From Pseudomonadota bacterium (GTDB taxonomy: Bacteria; Pseudomonadota; Alphaproteobacteria; ATCC43930; CGMCC-115725): 9,881 bases of DNA. The DNA lies in assembly GCA_021790295.1 (NCBI GenBank), contig JAJYIC010000066.1, positions 1 through 9,881 on the forward strand. The letters are read 5' to 3'. Positions 7,043 to 9,881 of the stretch are shown piece after piece. Both the position numbers and the translations under genes were made by a program. Positions within the stretch are counted from its first letter, which is position 1; every line of letters starts with the position of its first letter. The notes below the pieces were generated by a model. The model saw nothing but the letters and a program-made list of their open reading frames with translations. It did not search any database and was not told the origin of the DNA.

Positions 7043-7066
7043 GATCCTAGCATAGATCCTAGCATA
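7043..7066 (-). repeat. Perfect tandem 12-bp repeat upstream of the cupin, with two -10-like boxes
   Basis: GATCCTAGCATA occurs twice with no gap (7043-7054 and 7055-7066). Read on the minus strand, each copy starts with TATGCT, a reasonable -10 box, and they lie 30 and 42 bases upstream of the cupin ATG. No strong -35 match is found at the usual spacing, so promoter function is only a possibility. The repeat could also bind a regulator. Confidence 0.5.
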
Positions 7067-7115
7067 GCCCCCCGTTGCCAGTCGAAACTCCCGCCGACCG
7101 TCCGGGTCGAGCGGG

Positions 7116-8291
7116 TCACGCAGGGTCGAGGCTGGCGAAATAAAGCGCCGGGTCGGCGGCGCGCACGCGCGCCTGCGGCAGGCCGAGTTCGCCGCGCACG
7201 ATATTGGCGCCAAGGACGAGAGAGACGCATTTGTAATAGGCGATCCGCCGCGACAGGCCTTCGCGCCCGAAACCGCAATCGGTCGTCAAGACGAGCCTTT
7301 CGGGCGGGATGAATTCGAGCGCCCTTCTGATCAGGGCCGCGACATGCTCGGGCGGTTCGACCACCGTGCTCGTATGACTGATGACGCCGATGCCGATCTT
7401 TTTGTCGGTCTTGTAGCGGGCGAAAAGAGGCAGATCCTTGCCGCCGCTCGAAGCCATCTCGAAGGTGACGACGTCGGCGTCGAGTTCCAAGAGATAGGGA
7501 AGGGCGCGTTCGTAGCTCGGAACCTGCCAATACACCCTTTGCTGGTTGGGGTTGCCCCAGCAACTGTGGGCCCAGATCTCGGCATCGACCCCTTTGAGCT
7601 GGCGGTTGAAGGCCTCGGTCTGGAATCGGAGATCGGCTTCGCTGCACTGAGGCTGCAAGGTCATCCCGTGCTGGCGCGGTTCCTCGACCTGGATCACGGG
7701 GCAGCCGGCGGCGGCAAGCTCTTTGAGTTCGGCGTTGAGGATGTCGCAAAGATCGAGGACGAGAGCCTCGTCGTTTGCATAATGCTGGTTCCACAGCATG
7801 CTGGCGAGAGCGGGCGCGCAGATCGTGCCGAATTTGACGGGGCGATCCGAAAGCCTCTGCGCGACCTGCCAGAGCGCGGCGTATTCGAGAGGCCCGCGCG
7901 AAAGCTTATCCTTGACGATCGCGGGCTGATAGGCCTCCTGAACCTCGTAAAGGATGTGGCCGGGTTTGAGCCCCAGGCGCCCCATCCAGCCTTGCGAAGT
8001 GTTCCGGTGACCCGAAACCCCGCCAAGCCTTTCGATCGGGTAGAAAAACCAGGATTTGCCGCCGACCGCGAGGTCGAAACGGCTGTCGCCGTCTGTCAAG
8101 ATGTCGAGGCCGGCGGCTTCCTGCGCATTGATGACGGCGGCAACCGCGTCCTGATACTGTTCGCGGAAAAGGGTGTCGCCCATCGCCTTTTTGAAAGAGC
8201 GGCCGTCGAGGCTCTTCTCGAACCACAAAGGGCGCGGGTAGGAGCCTGTGATCGCCGTCGGCAGGATCATCTCGCGCGTGGTTTTGAGCAT
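7116..8291 (-). CDS. stand-alone MetE C-terminal-domain protein (cobalamin-independent methionine synthase family)
   Basis: A zinc-dependent thiol methyl- or alkyl-transferase-type protein of 391 residues from the ATG at 8291. It lacks the N-terminal half of true MetE (about 750 residues), so it matches the 'core-MetE' and epoxyalkane:coenzyme M transferase side of the family. Counting from the alternative GTG at 8300, ITGSYPRP is at 17-24, VIQVEEP at 202-208, and the four zinc ligands are His245 and Cys247 (HSCWGNPNQQ), Glu281 (ADVVTFEMAS) and Cys342 (TTDCGFGRE). These align with His641, Cys643, Glu665 and Cys726 of E. coli MetE. I prefer the ATG at 8291, behind a GGGGTGGGA stretch, over the GTG. 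It follows the zinc alcohol dehydrogenase by 88 bases on the same strand. Thiol substrate and methyl donor cannot be told; homocysteine, coenzyme M-like and other thiols are all possible. Confidence 0.85.
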   Translation of the reverse strand: MLKTTREMILPTAITGSYPRPLWFEKSLDGRSFKKAMGDTLFREQYQDAVAAVINAQEAAGLDILTDGDSRFDLAVGGKSWFFYPIERLGGVSGHRNTSQGWMGRLGLKPGHILYEVQEAYQPAIVKDKLSRGPLEYAALWQVAQRLSDRPVKFGTICAPALASMLWNQHYANDEALVLDLCDILNAELKELAAAGCPVIQVEEPRQHGMTLQPQCSEADLRFQTEAFNRQLKGVDAEIWAHSCWGNPNQQRVYWQVPSYERALPYLLELDADVVTFEMASSGGKDLPLFARYKTDKKIGIGVISHTSTVVEPPEHVAALIRRALEFIPPERLVLTTDCGFGREGLSRRIAYYKCVSLVLGANIVRGELGLPQARVRAADPALYFASLDPA

Positions 8292-8312
8292 CGTTCCCAC
8301 CCCGTCTCTCGG

Positions 8313-8328
8313 GTCAGTTCAGCCTGAC
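8313..8328. other. Small hairpin between the dehydrogenase and MetE-like genes
   Basis: GTCAG (8313-8317) and CTGAC (8324-8328) form a 5-bp stem with a 6-base loop in the 88-base gap. No T-run follows on the minus strand, so it is probably not a terminator. It may be incidental. Confidence 0.2.
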
Positions 8329-8379
8329 GACAAAGCCGCAGCCCTTCTTCATCGGCCGCGATCGCTCTAAGGAAAGGGC

Positions 8380-9477
8380 TCAATCGAAGCTCAAAACCGT
8401 CCGCGCGACCTCGCCCGCTTTCATCGCGCGGAAAGCCTCGTTGATGTCGGAAAGCCGCCCGCGCTTCGTCACCATCTCGTCGAGCTTCAAGCGGCCCTGG
8501 CGGTAGAAGTCGAGATAAAGCGGGATGTCGGTGCGGAAACGGTTGGAGCCCATGCGCGAGGTCTGGACCTTGCATTCGGGGCGGATCGCCATCCACGGGA
8601 ATTCGATTTTCTCTTCGGGCGGCAGCACCCCAACGATCGTTGCCGTGCCGCGTATGGCGAGGCTTTCGATCGCCTGCCTGCAGGCCTTGGCGTCGCCGAT
8701 TGCCTCGAATGCGTGATCGACCCCGCGCCCTCCCGTCAAGGCGCGCACGGCTTTGACCGGGTCCTCCTCGCTGCTGTCGACAAAATCGCTGGCGCCGAGA
8801 CGAAGCGCCATCTCGCGTTTGCTCGCGAATTTGTCGACGCCGATGATCCGTCGCGCGCCGCCGATCCGCGCCCCTTGAACGATCGAGAGCCCGACCCCGC
8901 CGCAGCCGAATACGGCGACGGTCTGCCCCGGCTGCAACCCTGAGCTTCTGAGCGCCGCACCGACCCCGGTCAAGACGCCGCAACCGACGAGAGCGGCGCG
9001 GTCGAGAGGAATTTCGGGATCGATCGCGACCACCGAGTTCTCGTGCAAAAGCATCTTTTCGGCATAGCTCGAAATGCCGAGAAACTGGCGGAAAGGCGCG
9101 CCCTTTTGCGACAGGCGGGGAAGGGCCTCATCGCTTCGGGCGACGATGGCGCCGGTACAGAGATTGGGGTGTCCCGAAAGGCATTCCTCGCAGTTTCCGC
9201 AAAAGCCGGAAAGGCAGGCGACGACATGGTCGCCGGGTTTGAGGCCTTTGACCCCCGAACCAACCGCTTCGACGATCCCGGCCCCTTCATGGCCGAGGAC
9301 GATCGGCCGGTCGAGCTGAAAGCGCCCGAGACCGTCGATCACGTGGAGATCGCTGTGGCACACGCCGGTGGCGACGGTGCGCACCAGAACCTCGCGATCG
9401 GAGGGTTTGTCGATCTCGACGCGCTCGATCGAAAGTGGTTCCAGAATCTTGCGAAAGACCGCCGCTTCGATTTCCAT
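8380..9477 (-). CDS. zinc-dependent alcohol dehydrogenase (class III-like MDR family)
   Basis: Medium-chain dehydrogenase/reductase that oxidises an alcohol or a thiol-bound hydroxymethyl adduct with NAD(P). It has 365 residues. Catalytic zinc ligands are Cys40 (GVCHSD), His63 (GHEGAG) and Cys166 (VGCGVLTG). The structural zinc lobe has Cys93, Cys96, Cys99 and Cys107. The Rossmann motif GCGGVGL is at 191-197, and Asp215 at the end of the second strand favours NAD over NADP. The ATG at 9477 has a GGAGG ribosome-binding site with about five bases of spacing. The gene starts only 27 bases after the tRNA-Arg 3' end, with no visible terminator or separate promoter between them. It is followed by the MetE-like gene, suggesting a two-gene unit. 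Substrate is unknown; it resembles the glutathione- or mycothiol-formaldehyde and aryl-alcohol branches, which I cannot separate by eye. Confidence 0.92.
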   Translation of the reverse strand: MEIEAAVFRKILEPLSIERVEIDKPSDREVLVRTVATGVCHSDLHVIDGLGRFQLDRPIVLGHEGAGIVEAVGSGVKGLKPGDHVVACLSGFCGNCEECLSGHPNLCTGAIVARSDEALPRLSQKGAPFRQFLGISSYAEKMLLHENSVVAIDPEIPLDRAALVGCGVLTGVGAALRSSGLQPGQTVAVFGCGGVGLSIVQGARIGGARRIIGVDKFASKREMALRLGASDFVDSSEEDPVKAVRALTGGRGVDHAFEAIGDAKACRQAIESLAIRGTATIVGVLPPEEKIEFPWMAIRPECKVQTSRMGSNRFRTDIPLYLDFYRQGRLKLDEMVTKRGRLSDINEAFRAMKAGEVARTVLSFD

Positions 9478-9504
9478 GGCGCCCTCCGGGGATCGCGAAC
9501 AGGA

Positions 9505-9581
9505 TGGCGCACCCGGCGAGATTCGAACTCACGACCTCTGCCTTCGGAGGGCAGCGCTCTATCCGGCTGAGCTACGGGTGC
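9505..9581 (-). tRNA. tRNA-Arg (anticodon CCG)
   Basis: A complete 77-base cloverleaf on the minus strand. The acceptor arms GCACCCG and CGGGTGC pair fully, the discriminator is G, and CCA is encoded at 9507-9505. The D arm has GCTC/GAGC. The anticodon stem CTGCC/GGCAG closes the loop CTCCGAA, giving anticodon CCG at 9547-9545, which reads CGG (Arg). The T arm has GTGAG/CTCGC around TTCGAAT. No part of its 3' end is repeated in the window, so there is no sign here of an integrated element using it as an attachment site. Confidence 0.97.
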
Positions 9582-9594
9582 CTCGGCTCGATTT

Positions 9595-9623
9595 CCCATA
9601 ACGCGCGAAGAGAAGGGTTGCAA
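9595..9623 (-). promoter_or_regulatory. Candidate promoter of tRNA-Arg
   Basis: On the minus strand TTGCAA (9623-9618) and TATGGG (9600-9595) are spaced 17 bases. Transcription would start around 9588, a few bases before the mature tRNA 5' end at 9581. It may also drive the dehydrogenase and MetE-like genes by read-through. Confidence 0.45.
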
Positions 9624-9644
9624 GGAGGAAGCCCATCCCGCCCT

Positions 9645-9881
9645 TCACTTGCGACCGAAGTAACTCTCTCCTGCGACCCCGGCGCCCGAAGGCAGAGCCG
9701 CCTTTGGATCGAGAACCCAGCTCGCGACATCGGCGATGACGAGCGGGCCTTCGAGATCGCGCAACAGCATGTGGTAACCGCTCTTGTAATAAGCCAGGCG
9801 CGGCCGCGAGCCCGGATCGGCAGGCAGAAGGCGCACGAAAAGGTGCATCGCGTGCTTCGGGATGAGTTCGTCATGCGCGCC
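9645..9881 (-). CDS. serine hydrolase of the monoacylglycerol-lipase/lysophospholipase type, C-terminal part only
   Basis: Seventy-eight C-terminal residues of an alpha/beta hydrolase; the start lies beyond the right edge. The visible part begins GAHDELIPKH, the usual strand-and-loop holding the catalytic Asp, and continues to GYHMLLRDLEGP, which carries the catalytic His. These two motifs at this spacing are typical of lysophospholipase and monoacylglycerol-lipase-like proteins, which cleave acyl esters of glycerol lipids. The nucleophile serine is outside the window. It ends at a TAA at 9645, 63 bases upstream of the tRNA-Arg gene on the same strand. An in-frame ATG at 9848 is internal, since homology continues upstream of it. 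Confidence 0.85.
   Translation of the reverse strand, partial: GAHDELIPKHAMHLFVRLLPADPGSRPRLAYYKSGYHMLLRDLEGPLVIADVASWVLDPKAALPSGAGVAGESYFGRK

Noticed and set aside
9505..9581. tRNA-Arg as an attachment site for an integrated island
   Set aside because: No integrase gene and no repeat of the tRNA 3' end occurs in the window, and the following genes look like ordinary metabolism.

Overview
The window is GC-rich chromosomal DNA from a bacterium, most likely an alphaproteobacterium of the Hyphomicrobiales (Rhizobiales) type. The strongest support is a complete bacterial homospermidine synthase whose active-site residues follow those of the Blastochloris viridis enzyme at a constant offset of four. 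GC-rich third positions and a lysophospholipase-type hydrolase tail common in this order agree with this. I cannot name a genus from the sequence.

Layout from left to right. A BD-FAE/HSL-like alpha/beta hydrolase (minus, 15-836) loses its catalytic-histidine segment to an apparent one-base frameshift near the left edge. Upstream of it on the same strand is a full two-domain ChrA-type chromate transporter (946-2280). A short divergent intergenic region with an inverted repeat and a TTGACA box separates chrA from homospermidine synthase (plus, 2399-3814). That gene converges on purH (minus, 3899-5476). Further right on the minus strand are a WecA/MraY-superfamily glycosyl-phosphate transferase (5529-6500), a possible 64-residue Arg-rich ORF (6528-6722), and a small cupin (6735-7019) preceded by a perfect tandem 12-bp repeat. 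A stand-alone zinc-binding MetE C-terminal-domain protein (7116-8291) and a zinc alcohol dehydrogenase (8380-9477) follow. A tRNA-Arg(CCG) gene lies only 27 bases before the dehydrogenase, and the window ends inside a serine hydrolase of the monoacylglycerol-lipase type (9645 to the edge).

Most genes look like ordinary metabolism: purine synthesis, polyamine synthesis, envelope glycan priming and metal-oxyanion efflux. The less ordinary points are regulatory or architectural. The dehydrogenase and methyltransferase pair may be transcribed by read-through from the tRNA. purH has a promoter so close to its ATG that its mRNA may be nearly leaderless. The cupin leader has a duplicated -10-like repeat, and the small ORF carries a strong ribosome-binding site and shares its frame with the downstream glycosyltransferase. 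I see no CRISPR array, insertion sequence, phage gene, toxin-antitoxin pair or obvious defence system, and I do not claim a new system here.
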